From positions 62,001 to 126,000 of the forward strand of contig WNYE01000069.1 in assembly GCA_021396245.1 (NCBI GenBank): 64,000 nt of DNA, given 5' to 3'. The position numbers and the translations under genes are program-made. The notes under the pieces were generated by a model. That model ran no database searches, had not been told where the DNA came from, and saw nothing but the letters and a program-made list of their open reading frames with translations. This DNA comes from Sporothrix humicola. Its lineage: Eukaryota; Ascomycota; Sordariomycetes; Ophiostomatales; Ophiostomataceae. Shown here one piece after another: positions 44,144 to 57,300 of the stretch. The stretch's first letter is position 1; every line of letters starts with the position of its first letter.

Positions 44144-45946
44144 CTAGGCATCTCGCGTGTACTTGGACAGCTGGCGCCACTGCTCGCCGTATATGTAGAC
44201 AAACAGGGGAACGGGCGTCACAATGAGACAGAGGCCGGCCAGGGCCATGAAGCCCCAGCCGTGGCCAAACGCACCTACTAGGGGAGCAACAGTTAGGGGT
44301 AAGAAGGTGCTGCAGAGGCAGCGGGTGACAATGACACTGGTCATGGCGGAGGCGGCGTAAAGGCCAAACGCGTCCACAACATAAGCGGCCAGCGGGATAA
44401 AAGACAGGAGCATGCAGGCGCCCATGAGGCCGACAAACAGCAGCAGGTAAGGCAGGGGGAGCACGAGCTCGGCGGACCAGCCGTAGCCGGCGATAGCGAG
44501 AGGAAGCAGAAGGCCGCTGAACGTGGTCAGGGGAAGCTTGAACTCGGGGCGGCCGACGCGGATGACGCCCCCGCTGCTGTCGGGCGCAAGACGACCGCGG
44601 GTGTTTGTGAGGTGGCGGTAAATGGGGTCGAGGAAGCGGTTGCAGATGACGACACTGCAGAACGCACCGGTACTGAAGACCAAGAAAATGGAGCCGGTGG
44701 CGGCGGAGGAGAAGCCGTAGCGAGTCTCGAGAATGTCGGGAAGCGAGACGGACATAACGTAAAAGTAGGAAAAGAGGATGGAGCCGTAGATGGCGAGCGA
44801 AGCAAGGACAAAAGAGTCGGCGAGAAGAATGGCGGGACGCAGGACGGCGTCGCGGATGTGGCGGAGGCCTGATGACGAGGCGGGAGATGTGGCCATCATG
44901 GGAGGCGGAGATGAGGAGGACGACGATGACGGGTCAGAAGAGGTAATGGCGGCCATAGCGTCGACTGCATCGCCCGATGAGGAAAGAGACGATGACGACG
45001 GCGAGGAAGACACGCTGGCCGCGCCTGCCAATTTGGCCGCCTGGAGTGCCTGCCGCTCCTTCCGCAAACGGTGGCGGCGGGTACGCAAAATGGCAGGCGG
45101 ATATGTCTCACGGAAAGCAGCCCAAACCAGCACATTGCACGCAACAGCCAGCCCCGTGCTCAGCCACAACACCGACCGCCAGCCCCACGTGTCCGCCAGC
45201 GCACCGCCAATGGCCGGGCCGATGGCGCCACCCATGAGCGGAGTCAGCTGGACGAGCGACATCGCCGAGCCGCGCTCGTCGGGCGGAAACATATCGCCGA
45301 CAATGGCCGGGTTCAGCACGTTTGTGGCGACGGCAAGGCCCGTCAGCCCGCGGGCGCCAATGAAGAGCGCGGTGCTGGGCGCGAGGGCGGCCATGGCGGT
45401 AGCCAGAGCAAAGAGCGCCGAGGTCGTGGTGAGGACCTTGGCGCGACCCCACGAAATGGTCTCGGACAAGGGCGCAATGGCGAGCGGACCGGCCGCTTCG
45501 CCGAGTTCCCAAATGGTGACGAGCAGCACGCTGGCAGACCCGACGTTGGAAGTACCATCGCCGCCCGTATTGCCCTCGAGCTCGTCGACAATATGCGTGG
45601 CAAAGGGCACGATCGAGATGCAGGTGAAGGTCACCGTGAAGGCCATGAAAGCAAGAAGCAACGTGATGGACCAGCGGAAAGCCGCCGGCCAGTTGCGCGG
45701 GTTGTCCGGGTCGTCAGCAAACGCGGCCAGCTCGTCGTTGTGGGATGCGTGGTGGGGATGGCGTCCATTTTGGACGGCTTCAAGATCAGCTTCGAGATCG
45801 GGATCGGTGGCAGGAACGGCAACTGTTGTGCCAGACGGTGTTTTGTAGACCGTGCTAGCGAGCAGCGGCCGCGTTTCGTCGGCAGAGAGGGGATCGGCCA
45901 TGAAATGAGGATGCTTTGGGATGGATGCCGGCGAGTGCTCGTTCAA
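44144..45946 (-). CDS. MFS drug:H+ antiporter-like transporter, DHA1 type (600 aa)
   Basis: A 12-span major facilitator. After about 85 hydrophilic N-terminal residues with PDNPRNWPAAFRW before span 1 (the usual DHA1 lead-in), motifs include PLSETISWGRAK in the motif-A loop, IGARGLTGLAVATNVLNP, motif C as GGAIGPAIGGALAD, and FRETYPPAILRTR just after span 6, a common fungal DHA1 signature. The cytoplasmic loop between spans 6 and 7 is expanded with Ser runs (about residues 300-360). The C-terminal half has normal spans. Single exon; an alternative Met at residue 16 is possible. Likely exports a drug, polyamine or metabolite; substrate unknown. No biosynthetic genes flank it. Confidence 0.85.
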   Translation of the reverse strand: MNEHSPASIPKHPHFMADPLSADETRPLLASTVYKTPSGTTVAVPATDPDLEADLEAVQNGRHPHHASHNDELAAFADDPDNPRNWPAAFRWSITLLLAFMAFTVTFTCISIVPFATHIVDELEGNTGGDGTSNVGSASVLLVTIWELGEAAGPLAIAPLSETISWGRAKVLTTTSALFALATAMAALAPSTALFIGARGLTGLAVATNVLNPAIVGDMFPPDERGSAMSLVQLTPLMGGAIGPAIGGALADTWGWRSVLWLSTGLAVACNVLVWAAFRETYPPAILRTRRHRLRKERQALQAAKLAGAASVSSSPSSSSLSSSGDAVDAMAAITSSDPSSSSSSSPPPMMATSPASSSGLRHIRDAVLRPAILLADSFVLASLAIYGSILFSYFYVMSVSLPDILETRYGFSSAATGSIFLVFSTGAFCSVVICNRFLDPIYRHLTNTRGRLAPDSSGGVIRVGRPEFKLPLTTFSGLLLPLAIAGYGWSAELVLPLPYLLLFVGLMGACMLLSFIPLAAYVVDAFGLYAASAMTSVIVTRCLCSTFLPLTVAPLVGAFGHGWGFMALAGLCLIVTPVPLFVYIYGEQWRQLSKYTRDA

Positions 45947-47602
45947 ATCTGTGCCGTTTCTGAGTGTTGATTCGTTAATTCGTCGATTTGATGTTTTCTT
46001 TTGATGTCGTCGAGTTTTTCCTCTTTTTTGGTGCTGTTGATTTCTTATTACTTTTTTTTTTCTTTCCCCTTCTCCAATTCTTTTTGTCGTGTGCCTCGTA
46101 CTTTTTGCTTTTCGCCCCTGGTAGTCCCTTCGCGTTTTCTTTCCTTTCCTGCTTATCCAATCCTCGACTCCTCTGATTAATTTGCTGGGGATAACAGCAA
46201 CTGTGAATGGCAGACGCCGATGGCGAAAATGCAGGGTCGGATTTCTAATTGTTTGTGCAGCCCCTCCTTTGTTGTGTTGCTCCTGCGTCTGTTTGTCTTC
46301 TTTCGTTCGTTTTTGTTCGCTTTTGTTTTCGTTGCTTCGTTTCCTCGGCGGGTGTCCGGCGTCGGAGCCTTTTTAATATGCAGTCGGCCCCCCGCTTGTA
46401 GCGCCCTCTGGATGTCAAAAGGTCTGATAACGCATCTGAGGACCGCGCCCTGTGGCATGGCATAACGAAAAACGGGGCCATTCGGGAACCTTTTTGGTGT
46501 TCCTGGTATTTTTGGTGCATTTTTGCTTGCTTTCGATGTTATGCGCTTTTCCTATCCGGAGCAGTTGTGACGCCTTTTGCGCGGTGTGCCAGTGTATTAC
46601 AGCTTCTGGAGACAAGCTATCACTGATAGTGGTAGTGCTCCGTATCAGTGGAAACGAAAAGGGGAAATGGAGGAGAGGATGCATCGCCAGGCATGCGCAA
46701 TCGGGACAAACGCCGACAAATGACAAAATCACAGAATTACGGTGAAATAAGACGTCCCATGTCACCGCATTGCAGTTTCAATAATGCGACATGCTGCAAT
46801 GACCAGTCCAGCGGCAACGGAGACACGCACATCTGACTGTATGCTCGTTTTTGGCGAGATAAATCTCACGAAAAGAACATGGTGTCAGCGAGTTTGCTGA
46901 GATACGTGAGATGCATGAGAAACGATGGACATATGGACGAATAAGACGCGTCAGAAGCCAACCATGATCAAACTGAAGATGTCTTTTTTGTGTGGTATTT
47001 TTTCAGCTATTTTAAAACATCAGCACCGGCATCGGCAGATTCATGACGGTTCTGACTTTATTGGATTGATAGATATTCAACACACAGAGGAGGAGGACTG
47101 GATTCGAGATATATGGTTTGGAAGGCGCATTAACCCTCAGCCGCCAAACATATTCGTGATTGGCCTTCAAAAGCTCACAGCTAGCCTCACTTTTGTTGGC
47201 AACTTCGCCAGTCTTGTGCGATTTTGCATTGTCTGGTTTGTGCGACAAAACATGCATTTCTTAGTTAAAGTGTGCAGGCTTTCTGAGGGTGTGTAGTGGT
47301 AAGCAGCGACAAACCGCCAGCTCATCATGGATGGGCGAAAATTGAGCCTCATCGATGAACAAATCATGGGATGCGAGCAATCAGGGCGGCCAATCGAGGC
47401 ATCAGAAACCAGGCAAGAACTGAAGATGGATCATGAGAGCCTTCGCTATGACAAAAGACGATATGTCCTTCAGAAATTGAGCTTGAAATTGTCGTGACAA
47501 TCAAAGACCACAATCGAAAATCTGTGCTGTTTGTTGATGATCCAATCCCACAGCTGCCATTTTCTCTCCAACACACAGCCCACACAACGACGCCCTCCCG
47601 TC
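45947..47602. other. Intergenic region upstream of DHA1 transporter
   Basis: Contains the DHA1 promoter (T-rich on the plus strand, 45985-46160) and spacer before the broken gene at 47603. Small ORFs, including 46925-47296, have no recognisable domain. No gene is supported. Confidence 0.5.
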
Positions 47603-48311
47603 ATGTTTGACACTGTCAAGACGGCCGACATGTTCGACTACTCGAGTCTTGCTCATACTGATAAGCCGCCCAGACTATGGCGCGTGCAGTTGCCGGGATC
47701 AATGAGCAAACGGCCCACGGGGATTTTTTGCGGCTGATCTAGTGGCCGGTGACGGCGGAAAACATGCCCTCAACGGCGGGTTTGCCAATGAGAAAGACCT
47801 CGCTCAAGCCGTGGCCTGCCATTGGAACTGAGGTTGTCGTCGGTACCCGGGACTCGGCGGGCCATTTATTTCTGCTTTCTGCGACCGCGAGCATGCCTAT
47901 CATTGGGCCAGAAAGATGCGCACAAACTGGCTTCAGGGCCGAGAGGACAATGAAGAGTGGCCGGGCGTTATCTATGAGATTGACCTTTCAGTGAACCTGC
48001 CATACGCAGTCCAGAAACCTGTCATCTTTAAAAGCTCATATTTGAGGGACAGGCTCGACATTGTCGACGAACGGGGACGATTGTATCAGTACTCCATCCA
48101 CGAGTTCCTCATCCTGTACAAAGTCCCCGCCAAGTGTATTGTCCGCACCTACGGGTCGCCCGACGAGTTTTTCGCAGCCACAGTCGGTGTTCCGCCCTTT
48201 CATAGTCCATATCAACTTGTTTTCTTGGACGACAATGAGGAGCACGTCAATAGCGAGACGACGACCCTCGTCACTTGTTCGCATCACGAGGTTTTGACCA
48301 ATGTGCTTTGA
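47603..48311 (+). pseudogene. Broken gene resembling the fungal DUF7587 family
   Basis: An ATG at 47603 opens MFDTVKTADMFDYSSL and reads PPRLWRVQLPGSM, then shifts out of frame in a G4/T6 run near 47718-47729. The second frame continues with GGFANEKDLAQAVACHW and meets a TGA at 47829. The same frame then reads on without stops through GPFISAFCDREHAYHWARKM and YSIHEFLILYKVPAKCI to a TGA at 48309. The motif order (RVQLPG, A-V-x-H, PFIS-x-F-x-D-R-E-H-A, late IPA-like segment) resembles DUF7587 proteins, by memory. No intron consistent with splice signals can remove both faults, because the only possible ones would delete the PFISAFCD motif. So it is either decayed or carries sequencing errors. 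Function of the family is unknown. Confidence 0.55.
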
Positions 48312-51300
48312 AAATGCAAGGGAGTGTCGCTGGGTGGTCTCTTTCGGGTTGTCGAGTCAGTTCTCCGTATCAGATGATCACATATCTATGACCACACTTC
48401 TCTGCAATGGGGAGTCACTGTCAGCGTTCCGTTCGCTTTCTTATACGAGCAGCCCGCCTCCTTTGACCATCTCTGTTGCTCTGCTGACATGACTGTCTTG
48501 TCTTGTCTCCGGTTTCGGTTGTCAGAAGCGCCCGATGTGATATGGACGAGTTCGTGCTCGGGGTGGACTGGCCTAGGTCTTAGTCTGTATGTTCTGTATG
48601 ATTGCCTGTCTTCAAAAACGGGTTACGTCTGATTGTGTATTCTGTATTGTCTTCGTTTCGTTGTGTTTCTGGGTCTCGTCGTGCCGTGTTCTCTGAGGGA
48701 ATTGTCGCGAGCACTCCTGTATAATATAGTTAGTACTATTCCTTGCAGGTAATGAGTAACGAATATTTAGACATCTAATTGTCCATACAACTTGTGATTT
48801 TGTGTCGGAAAGGAAGACTTGGATACCAAAAGTATTGTGTCGTTGCCATCATCGAGCACAGATCCTTGTTCTGGACATCTAGTGCTGTATCGCCCTCGCA
48901 GGCAATATACACCAAAATATCGTCGACGCTGCGAAATCGTACCAAGCCAGCACAAACTCGACTCCAAGATGCACTATAATGTTAATACACGAATCCATGG
49001 TCGAAGAAAATACTCCCCTCTTGAGCACAAAATTTTCAAACGTGTTTTGTAGGCTCGGCTGGGCCTGAGGGCGACCTGTCTGAAAGGTATCAAACGAGAG
49101 TGACCTCACCTCGATGGCAACATCTAGCAACTGCACTCGGTCGTGAGATACTTTGAATACCAAAATAAGACCTCTTATTCCCAATAGTATAGGCGTGGCA
49201 CGCGGTGCGTTTTGGGTCGCCATTGTCGACATTGGATGCTCAGGTGTCGCCTTTTCACTTGCAACTTCACGCCGTGGAATTTTGCCAGAGTTCGAGTCCT
49301 GTCGTGTCTTGTCGAATTATGTTAGGCTTCTTCCAGCTCCTAAACACCTTGTAGAGGCTCTGGTAGGTCCTATTTGGCTCCCAGTTTAGTATTTTGACTT
49401 CATTTGGGCCATATGCCGTCGATCAGAGAAAATGATGCGGTCGTAGCCACCTCATTCTTCCATCTCATATGGCAATACCGGGCCGTGAAGCTGTAAGTGG
49501 TTTCTTTCATCCGGTCATCTCATCAAGATAGTAAACCATTCCGCCTCGGTGGAATAGACGGCCGGTAGAAGATATGTCTAATCATGCGCCTCTTCCAGCC
49601 ACAAAGAGTTGGCGATGGGGGATGTGTCTTGGTCGTATGAGGTTGGCGAGCGCATCTCATGTTTAGATATCTATTCGAAACAGCTTTGTTAGCATAAGAG
49701 CTTGTACTTTGGGGAACGCAAGTGTTTTTCTTAGCCTGTTTGCTTCACTCACGAGATCCCATCATGTCTATTGAAGACATATCAGCGACTGCTTCGCGTG
49801 GTCCTCACGACTTGCTTTTAATGTGCATTTGCACAGCAAACAGGAGCTATATCCCCTCAACATATTGCTGCACTGCCAAGAGTCTGTGCCGTAGTACAAC
49901 GTACAGCTCCGAGTTTCTGTTCAGATACCGCGCCGTCGGAGCCTTCCTCTGCAGCAAGTTTCCACATCATCAACCAAGGTTGTCGAGTTCAAGCTTCCCG
50001 CCGGCACATGGGCTTTCAAGCATCAAAGTCGTTTTCTATCCAGCCGCCAGTACCGCTGCACTGCTGCTCTGATGCACCGCTGCACTACAGCCTCGTTTGA
50101 CATCGGCAAGCTGCATGGTAACATCACGTCCCCCGTCCTGATGCGTGTCTTTCTGTCCATCACAGGCCTGGGCCAATGCTTGATCTTGTTCGTCGTATGT
50201 TTGATATTGTACTCAGTAATGTGATTACCAAGTGATGATAACTCTATTTTTACAATTAAACTCAGTCTTTACGCGCCCTCCCATGTGCAGCTCTATTTTT
50301 CCTTCTTTTATTTCATTTCTCTCGTTTCTTTGACCTTCTGGTTTTGGCTTCTACTTTCTGTGCTTGACATTTGCCCTTTGCATTGTTCATCACATCCTCG
50401 GATATTACCAAACGATGCGAACCGCTCGTGCAGTCTTCAAGACCATCACTCAAGCCATAATAATAATAATCAAAACCATGCCACCCCCATCTAAACCCCA
50501 AAACGCGCTTCTCCTCTTGACGTTCCCCTCCCGGGACTTTGGAGACCCTACGCACCTTCCTTCAAGGGAAATGCGGCCGGTGGTGGCTGTCAGCGCTATT
50601 ACACTAAATATTGGGTCCATTTCCAGGGCGGACCCGCTGCAATGCCCCCTACTAACTTTACCTGCTCTGTACGGAGTATTTACTCGACTTACAACTAGGC
50701 CAAGCGACAGGCGACGAAGCACGGTCGTTTTCCGACAAAACCTCCATGATCCACCAAGGCCACGATGGAGAAAGAGACATACGAGGCCAAGCGGAAGCTC
50801 TCCCTTGCTGCAAGCTCCCCGCATGGCACCGTCGTGGTGGATTTTGGGTCTGACTTGGGACTTTGGCCTCTGGTTTATTGATTGTGATTGTGCCCAGAGC
50901 ATTTGCTATCTTGACTCGCGTGCTCTTTGGCACATCTCCTGCCTCTTTCGTCGCTTGGTGACAGAACTTGTGAGAATATTGGCCGACGGAAATAGTGACA
51001 CTTGGCCTTGGACTTGAACCTGTTTCTCACAGACAACCTACAGCTTCTTGTCAAGACGCCCTTTCAACGACATTTGGACATCAAATCTCACGAATCTCCT
51101 TGTCCAAGATATCTTACCCTAGGTTGTCGACATATTGCGGCCCGAGAAACTGCCATAAAGCTCTTCTGCGGAACAAAACGCTTCATGCAAGGCCTTACAC
51201 ACGTCCACTTCCCATCTTTATCCATATGCGTTGTCTATCAGTGTAATACTCTAATACCTTATTTTCCATGCCTTTTGGATATCGCGGCCTTTGGTCTTTG

Positions 51301-54300
51301 GCACCTTCTACAAACACGATAGCGGCCAAATCGGGCAGCATTCTTCGACTTTGCGATTGATTTCGTTCGCCTTCAGTTTAAATTCTCCGTCGTCGTCTTC
51401 CTTGTGGGCAAAACCTGGCCTCTTCTGGACTGGTCTCGTCCCTGTGCTATTCCTCTAGCAGTGAAATAAAAATACGACGTAAACAAGACAAGCACAGGCC
51501 CCGTTTTGGTGAGAACGTCAAAAATGCATCAAAACCACCCCCCAGCTGCAGAAGAACACGACTCTGGGCGGCAAACCGCCCGGGCTCGGTTGCAGCCACA
51601 CTTTTCTCAGTAATTTTAGGAAACCAAATTCATCAACGGAAGGGGAAAAGGGCAGGAGAAAATAAACTGAAAAAAAAAAAGTGACAACGGCACCGTCGCA
51701 ATCAGGATTTCAAGATGCGACGCTGCTGCATGTCGAGTTCGCTAATGCACCCAAATCACGAGAGCTTGCACGACAGAATGCTAATTTTAATGGGAAAAAA
51801 AGAGGAAGGAGGCAGCAAGAAGGATGGCCAGAGCTTTCCTTTCGTCTTGTAGGAACACCCTTACCCACTCCTCCTCTTTCGCCCTCATCCTCTCCCAACT
51901 CGTCTCCTAGATCCTCAATTTTAGGCCGACCATGGGAATCACGAGGAAAATGGCAACAGAAAAATGAGAACGAATCACATTTCAAGGATTATCAAAGAAG
52001 CAAACCGTCCAAGACAAGCTTCCTTCCGGCAGTAGACAAGCGGCCGTGCAACTTTCCCGATTTTCCCTACCAAGTAGGTTTGATAGTCAAATCCTGCAGG
52101 CGCCACCTGCCCTTCCTAACATCCTTTATCGCAACCTGCCTTTCTTATCTTAACCCGTATTTTTGAAAAGCAAAATCGAGCCATGAGCGTCGTAATGTGT
52201 ACGCGTAGGCAGTCGACATCAATACAGTCCGACCAATGGCTTGCCGTCCAGGGGATGCACGTTTTTCTTCTTGCACCGCTACGGACACGACAAACACGAG
52301 GGGCGAGTCAGTAGTTCTCTGTGTGTCTGGCCAGATTCCACAAAACATCTGCCAAGAGGAACTCTCACCTCTCCTGCTCTCTCTAACATATTCGTTGGCT
52401 CTATCAAACATCTGCTATCGTCTTATCCTGTCCAAACATGCTGAATCTTATCTGTGGCAACTTCTTCTATCTTTGGCGAAGGTTATCATCGGAAACAAAT
52501 GAAAATGTCCGATGGTTGTCAACTTTCTTGTTCTCACCTTTGCCTCACAGATTTGGCATAATCTTATCACATACTCACCTTCCAAGTGTGCACAAACGTA
52601 GATGTTATCAAGTAAATATGTGTTGAGATCATTGTTTGTATGAGAAATCTTTCTTTTCCCACACCACCATGTAATATTTGCTTCTCAAAATTTAAAGTAT
52701 TACCGAGTCATAAAATGTAATCTTCAGACAAAACATCTAGACAAAGCATCCACTCTCCTTACCTCTTGCCTAGACCGACCGAGGCCGAGCCAGGCGTGAC
52801 TTTGACCGTGGCGGTTCAGGCTGCCTCCGTGTGGGAGTGTATATCGACTGTTGACATCGACATATCTAGGCAGACACAATGTCCACACGTTCACATGCCT
52901 TTTTTATTTTTGATATTGCCATGTTTAGAAGCTCATATCTTCTCACGTCTCACCATCTTGGCTTTTGCCTCCCCCTCATTCCCCTGAATAGCTTTCCCCA
53001 GACTCGTATTACACCTTTGTTTTATTTCTCCAAAGTACATCGTACACACAGACATCGTGGCCTGTCTATTACGTACAGATCAACGTCCTTTCCCCAGACT
53101 GCATCGACAAAGAAGCACGAGAGGGCTCCTCCCCCGCAAGGGAAAGGAGGCAAAAGTATGGTAAGAACCAAAAAAGGCCCACAGGGCGCTGAGCCGTGTG
53201 CCGTCGTGGGCCGTTTCCAACCAGAACGAGGCAAAAGTGTCTCGTGTTTTTCTGTTTTTCTTTCTTGTTTTTCACTTTTCACTTTTTTGCCTTCACGCCC
53301 ACGCCTTCCTCGGTGGACACTCCGGGGCCGTTGTCCGGGGAAGGTGGTCCAACGATCCCCCAACCACGCGGTCAAGATCGGCTTAAGGGTTCACTCGCAG
53401 GTGGCCGCCGTCCCTGGAGAAAAAAAAGAGGGGACCTCAAACGGAGGGAGAGGAAGGGGAAGGAGGTGTGAATAGTGGCATAAAGGCATAAGATGCATAG
53501 AAGCATGGGGGACTAGTCAATCAAAGCTTGTTATTATGCGTGGCGGTGGTCTGCGTTTGCCACGCTGTTTTTCCTGAACAGGAAGTACGTGCGTTTTCAA
53601 CAAGCACACTTTCTTGCACATCAACAAAGAAACTGCTGGCATAAAAGCTTGGAACTATGAGATTGCCATGGCGGGAAGCTGCCGCGTTGTTCGTTGTGAG
53701 CCGTCTTTTTGTCTGGATACGACTGCATTAATGTTACTGAGTACTTCGTTTGTGCGGAAATGGGAGATGTTTCAAGGTCGCCCATACTGTATCTGAGTAT
53801 GTACGGGAACAATTATTTCAACAGCATCAGCTTCCCCATGGCCAAGACTCGTATTTCCAAGATTTGCTGTTTCTCCTCATCCGATATGTTCATGTTTTGA
53901 TTCTCCAGTGCGGAATGCATGTACGGCGTCCTCACAAAATACACTTGGCGATAGAGTACACGTACTTGATACACATAATCCGATCCAGAGGCCCGCCCAC
54001 GAAACGCGTACGGAATATTTCCAAGGTGGGCATTTGCATCTTGGGGAGGCCCTCGATCCTGTCGGGCTGCGTACCCGCCTCCCGAATAGGAGAAGTAGAA
54101 GTGGACGTGGTGAGACGCAAAGTCCAAAGAGCCAATCCATTATTCAGAGATATTTCACCATATTTTTGTTCTGAGTTGCGTTGCGTGGTGTTGCGTGTTG
54201 CAGATGTGTTAACAGACCTGCCTTTTTGAGTTTGGGCAACGGAACGAGGTCAGGAAATAGGGAAATAAGAACACCAAGGAATAAAATAAAATAAACGACA

Positions 54301-57300
54301 AGAAATAGAGAAACACTGTCGACCAGGGGCATGAGACTCTGGGATTGGAATATAATCTGCCCAAAACGGGCTGGCTCCGTTCTCAAACGCACACACTCGA
54401 CACGAAAAGGCTGGCAGGCTGGCAGCATCTCCTACTTGGCGGGAATTTTGTGGGGAGGTTAATACGGACCTCGAAGACGGGGCCCTCTCTGTCTGCAGAA
54501 AGGTCGCCGAAACGGCTACGAAAGATGGAGCCCAAAACGATGTCCAGCGCCGTCAAAAAGGCCCACTGCACTCCGCTTCCCAGGCGGTTGTGGGACTTTA
54601 CACAAAATGGTCCGGTGTAAGAGGAAAACGGGAGGCCTGGGAAGCCCACCTTTTGACCTGGAAAAGCTTCGGAGAGCCAGGGACAGTCCCTCTCCCAGTA
54701 CCTCCGTGCCTTCAACAGAGAAGCGCTAGAAACGGTCTCACCCACTTTGCATGTAAGTGCCTAGTGCCGGAAAAGGAAGCTCGGTTTGCTCGCTATTCTT
54801 GGCACTTACTCGACTGTTAGTGAGGAGCAAATAGCACACAAAATTTAGAGAGCACACAATAATTACTGTGGTGCGAAAGAAAACAAAAAACAAGGACAAC
54901 GTCCCCTCCTTCCTCAATCTGCAAAATCTAGACGAAAGTGCGAAAACGGCGTGTCCTTGGACGCTCTAGTACTTGGGGTATCTAGGACATTTATTTGGCT
55001 AGCCGCCTGCAAAGTAGATAAAAGGTGTGTGTGCGATCGTGGCCGTCTCTCAGAGGGGGTGGACAGATTGATTCCAAAGAACCATCTTGGTCTAACCGAA
55101 CCCATAGGCCACACAAACCGCACTTTTGAGCTCATCACAAGGACAAGGCTCGCCAAGTTGGTAGGCGACATCACCTGACACTATGCTATCGTGTTCTTGC
55201 ACATGCCAACGTCCCAAAAGAGAAATTCCGCAGTTGGCAACATAAAATGAGAAAGAAACACGACAGTGCTGACATCGCGACTCGTATTCCTCGCGTGATA
55301 AGAGCACGAGAAATTCGCAAAATCAACGAATTCAAAAAGGCAAATTTGTAAAATCTCTCAGGATTTGTATTTACCTAATGGGATAAATATCAAAAAAGGC
55401 ATCGCATTTGCCACAACTCGTGAGCAGTTGCCATATTACACGCATTATGTTTTCCCGGAAAGAAGTCGGTATTTCCCTCAATGCTCCTTGTTCCAGATCC
55501 CGACCGAATGGTTAGAGTGTGCGTTAATCTATTTGCTTGTTTCTTTGTTTCTCGGGGACGGGTTCGAGCTCTGCACAGTAAGGGCACCTTACGATACAAT
55601 GGCAGAGGTGCACTCGCAAAGAGGGTCGTTGTATTGATAATGGCATACTGCGACATGCAACGTGCGACGTTTCCGCGCCACGTTCCTGCTTGCGTCTTTT
55701 GGGGAAGTGCGACTGTCAAACGTTCATCGGCAGGACGGCCACTTCCGCTCTTGCCTCATATCCTTGACCAGGTTCTATGCTGCCATGCTCCGGGCGCATG
55801 CGGAAGGCACGACCGGCGAGTAACACAGACGCTCGATACATGGCGCTGGGAACGTGGACAGGAACACGTAGGGCAGAAACATCTCAGCGGGCCAGTGAGA
55901 CGATGTACAAGTACGACAACGTCCTGGATTAGTCTTTAGGTGGTCTACCAATTCAAAATTGTCACGAGAAACTGGCCGTGGTGTCGATGGCGTGCTCGGT
56001 CGATGCTTTGCTCCTTCCGTATTCACCTTTCGCGCCTCCTTTATTGACCCCATAAGCCCCATCGACTATATTTCTCGTCAGATGCCATTACACTTTTATA
56101 TGTCACTCTGAGTAGTAAATTTGACATTTCAAAAGCACAAAGAGAAAGTCAACAACCAGGCCAATGATCCAGAACGGCTTGATAGCACCCCGTAAGCTCC
56201 GTGGGCTCCGTTATCAGAGTCGAGACTCTATTCCTGAGCTCTTTTGTGTATTTGTCAAAAATAGTCGAAAATGAAAGGACCAACGGCTCCGTTGTCTTTG
56301 ATAAAACTTTCGAATAGTACGTTCTTTTTCCCAGGCCCTGTGGAATAAAGCTCTTAAAAGGCCCAGACCTCCGTGGTGAGCGAGGCGAAAGGCGGAAAGA
56401 CAGAAACCGGGACACTGAAGCACATCAACGGCGCCGTTTTCATTTTTGTCGGTGGCTTTTCCCAACGGACAATTTCCACTCTGTGAACAGAAAGAGAAAA
56501 AAAAAAAAAAAGACCACAGAACGGAGCCTCAAAGTACGGCCGGCGAGAATCCTAAAGGAGGATCCGCTCCGTTTCCTCCCCTGAAGCGATGGCAAAGGTG
56601 AGTGAGTGGGACATCAGATGTAAGTGGAGCGATATGGTAATGCCAAGGTGAGCCTATTGCTCCTTGTTGCAATTCAACCTCTCTCATTCCCAGCGAATTT
56701 CGTATGCATGCCTCTCCTGATGGTTCGTCCCAGCTAGGAAGGAGGCAGGCTCCTTCTGAGATTGTATTATTCTCTCCCACACTCTTCTTGCCCTCTCGGC
56801 TTCTTGTCGTGCTCCTGTCGTTTTGCCAAGACTCTGGCGCACAGAGCACCTGCACCATCTGCCCTTGACGTTGGTTTTGCCAAGGCTTTTTCGCCAGATG
56901 CCAGCTACCCGAAATAGACGCTGCAGCCAAGAAAACTCCAGTTTGTTGGAGGGTGCGATTCTCGTTTCTTGATGAAAAAAATACCGAAGAGAACGATTGT
57001 GTTCAAGGGAAAAGTCGATAGAAACGGTCACGTGGAGGAGTACCTTGCACGCCGCATGCATCTTTTAATCTTATCGTCGATTTTGTCTTTTTGATCTTTT
57101 TGCCCTTTTCGCTGCTCTTTTTCCACCTCGTATTAGTCTGTTGTACTTTAAGCCTGAATTTGCAGTGACTTGTCATGCCACTGCCGGATTTGACGTGTTG
57201 CGTTGGCAGCCGTATCGCGATTTTGGACGCGCTCCCCGAGCTTTTCCCGCGGGTTCCCCTTAATCAAAGTCGACAAATGTTGACATCTTGCTGTGTGGTT

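Noticed and set aside
44790..45970. Two long plus-strand ORFs opposite the DHA1 transporter
   Set aside because: Antisense shadows in GC-rich coding DNA; the transporter frame has clear family motifs.
49285..49310. B-box-like AGTTCGAGTCC
   Set aside because: The flanking bases do not form a T-stem, and no A-box lies at the right distance.
55505..55580. tRNA-like A-box and B-box words
   Set aside because: The would-be T-stem does not pair (a T stands where C61 is needed) and no acceptor stem forms.
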